From the NCBI GenBank assembly GCA_019677205.1, contig JAAMXY010000407.1, forward strand, positions 1-18,353: a stretch of 18,353 nt of DNA. The letters run 5' to 3'. Source of the DNA: Pinguiococcus pyrenoidosus. Lineage: Eukaryota > Sar > Pinguiophyceae > Pinguiochrysidales > Pinguiochrysidaceae. A program made the translations under genes and the position numbers. Of this stretch, positions 16,967-18,353 are shown one piece after another; within the stretch, counting starts at the first letter, position 1; each line of letters begins with the position of its first letter. The notes below the pieces were generated by a model that did not search any database, was not told where the DNA came from, and was given only the letters and a program-made list of their open reading frames with translations.

Positions 16967-18267
16967 TTACACGGGTCCCCCCGAAGCCAGCGCTGTCACT
17001 GGCTCTCGATGCTGCGCGAGTTTCCCTGCATTCTCCTCCAATCGATGCACCTTTTCCCAGTAGCGCTCCCATCGGTGTACAGCCAGCTTCGCCCATCGGG
17101 GATTCGGATCCTCTGCATGGGCGAAGACGAAGAAAAGCGCTGCCTCCAGCCACGTGATTGGTTCGAACATCATGACCTCGGTGGTGAGCTGCTCCATGCC
17201 AGCATCGAAGGTCGAAGGGGACGCCTTCCTGAGGGCCTCACTTTCCTGCAGGTAGATCTGCAAGAATTGTTGGAAGAGGTCATGCCGAAAGCTCTCCTTC
17301 GCGTTCGTGCGGAACAGCTTGTAAAGATCGAAGCCCCGATAATTCGGACCAGACAACTCGAAATCGATAAACTTGGGACCCGATGACGGACTCCAGACAA
17401 CGTTCGACGGCTTCAAGTCGCCGTGTCCAAGAACATGGGGCAACGCCAGGTCTCCAAGGACGCATTTGGTGTGCCGGACGGCCGCGTCGAGCCGCTCCAA
17501 GTCTAAGCCCTTGGGGACTTCCTGCCCTTCTTCCTCTTTCCGCGCTACGTGCTCAAGCATCTTGTCCATCGCGCGCAGAAGAATGTTGCCGTCGTCTACG
17601 CAACCCGCCTGCAGGAAGTCTTCTGGAATGGGAGACGCGTGAAGCAGCGCAATGGGCCGAGCGATCTCCAGCACCACGGAGGGCCTGCCATTGGTGCCGT
17701 GGATGTCCTCCTCGGTCAGCGTTGTTCCCGGCAGCATCTCGTGGCACAGACCAAATCTGTTGCGGTAGTGGAGACTGGCGGCGATTTGCAAACGGCCAGC
17801 CATGTCATCTACGACGGCGCTCTTGGCAGGATCAACTCGCAGCTCTGCAAGTCTGCTGAAAAGCTTCACAACGAAACGCCTCCACTTGTTGCCTGCAAAA
17901 AAAAGGCATCCTTCAGTCTAGAAAGGTACTCTCAAGATGAATATACCACCTTTCTTTCTTTCTTTCGTTCTCTCTTCTTTCCTCTCTTCTTTCCTCTCTC
18001 CTTTCCTCTCTCCTTTCCTCATCCCCCCCCTTCTCCTTCCCTCAACCACCACCTCTCACTCTCCATGTGCGCACCTGATGCGTCCTGCTCCACCTCGCAT
18101 GCGTAGACGTCGTTACAGAAGCCAGCGGACAACTTGGCCACCCGGATGTTACTCCGCGTCGACGGCGACAGCACTTCCGACTCCACCAAGATCTCCCGCA
18201 GCTTCTTAAGATGCTCTCTGGGGACTGTCTGCACATCCTCGGCCTTGGAGAACACGCAGCCGCGCAT
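16967..18267 (-). CDS. Choline/ethanolamine kinase-like protein (two exons)
   Basis: Join of 18267-18075 and 17892-16967 on the minus strand gives 372 residues, a normal size for the family. Choline and ethanolamine kinases phosphorylate the amino alcohol with ATP as the first step of the Kennedy phospholipid pathway in the cytosol. Visible features: a glycine-loop-like segment KLSAGFCNDVYACEV (45-59), VVKLFSR with Lys74 where the family has its strand-3 basic residue, the Brenner-type catalytic loop HGDLKPSNVV (221-230) with Asp223 and Asn228, and the choline-kinase motif FIDFELSGPNYRGFDL (239-254) with Asp242 binding metal. The C-terminal part has aromatic helices typical of the fold. ATG 18267 is the first Met in the window; the frame has no stop before the right edge, so more N-terminal exon may lie outside. 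The choice between choline and ethanolamine cannot be made. HGDLKPSN also occurs in broader APH-fold kinases. Confidence 0.82.
17893..18074 (-). other. Intron of the choline/ethanolamine kinase-like gene (182 nt)
   Basis: On the minus strand the donor is GCATCAG|GTGCGC and the acceptor is GCCTTTTTTTTGCAG|GCAAC, with a clear polypyrimidine tract. The split codon G|GC gives Gly and joins EQDAS to NKWRRFVVKLF in phase, uniting the glycine-loop half with the catalytic half of the kinase. Confidence 0.85.
17949..18043. repeat. 95-nt pyrimidine tract (purine tract on the transcript strand)
   Basis: All bases of this + strand stretch are C or T except G17967 and A18021. It comprises TTTC microsatellite units, then CTTTCCTCTCTC-like units repeated, then a run of eight C. 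It fills about half of the kinase intron, where the transcript reads as purines. Mirror-like homopurine tracts can form triplex DNA. Confidence 0.85.
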
Positions 18268-18353
18268 TCTCGCGCCTCTCCGCAACGCCGCTTGAAAGGG
18301 ACATCCTATCGCCGCCTTAGGACACTTGGCCAGACCACGCGCGATCGCAGGTT

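Noticed and set aside
1-18353. CRISPR arrays, tRNA or rRNA genes, transposase genes.
   Set aside because: No regularly spaced repeats, no recognisable RNA gene sequence and no transposase or reverse transcriptase motifs were seen.

Overview
The window looks like nuclear DNA of a GC-rich microbial eukaryote, probably an alga or other protist. Evidence: two genes (a large nucleoporin and a choline/ethanolamine-kinase-like enzyme) only make sense when short GT-AG introns are removed, no bacterial-style operons are seen, and the largest protein has a Golgi-type N-terminal signal anchor. The lineage cannot be fixed from the sequence. The glycosyltransferase/sulfotransferase fusions suggest an alveolate (dinoflagellate-like), haptophyte or stramenopile alga, but this is inference.

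Layout. 1-887: no convincing gene, some short direct repeats. 888-6980 (+): an uninterrupted reading frame for a 2030-residue type II membrane protein. In order it holds a signal anchor, a heparan-sulfate-6-O-sulfotransferase-like domain, a tentative DUF6473-like domain, two tandem GT32/A4GALT-like glycosyltransferase domains (the first with a damaged DxD motif, the second intact), a GT92/GT2-like glycosyltransferase domain and a divergent C-terminal sulfotransferase-like domain. 6981-7349: short convergent intergenic gap. 7350-9062 (-): an uninterrupted 570-residue protein with a sulfotransferase-like N-terminal half and a GT-A-like C-terminal half. 9063-9820: divergent intergenic region with an AT-rich, TATA-containing stretch. 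9821-16841 (+): a five-exon gene for a Nup205/Nup192-type scaffold nucleoporin of about 2205 residues. 16967-18267 (-): a two-exon choline/ethanolamine-kinase-like gene, possibly continuing past the right edge.

How the genes relate. The first two genes face each other, lack introns and both fuse sulfotransferase-like to glycosyltransferase domains, so they may act on the same sulfated surface or scale glycan. The nucleoporin and the kinase are housekeeping genes with no visible functional link to them. All start sites were chosen as the first in-frame ATG; open frames upstream of these starts begin only with GTG or TTG and are treated as untranslated.
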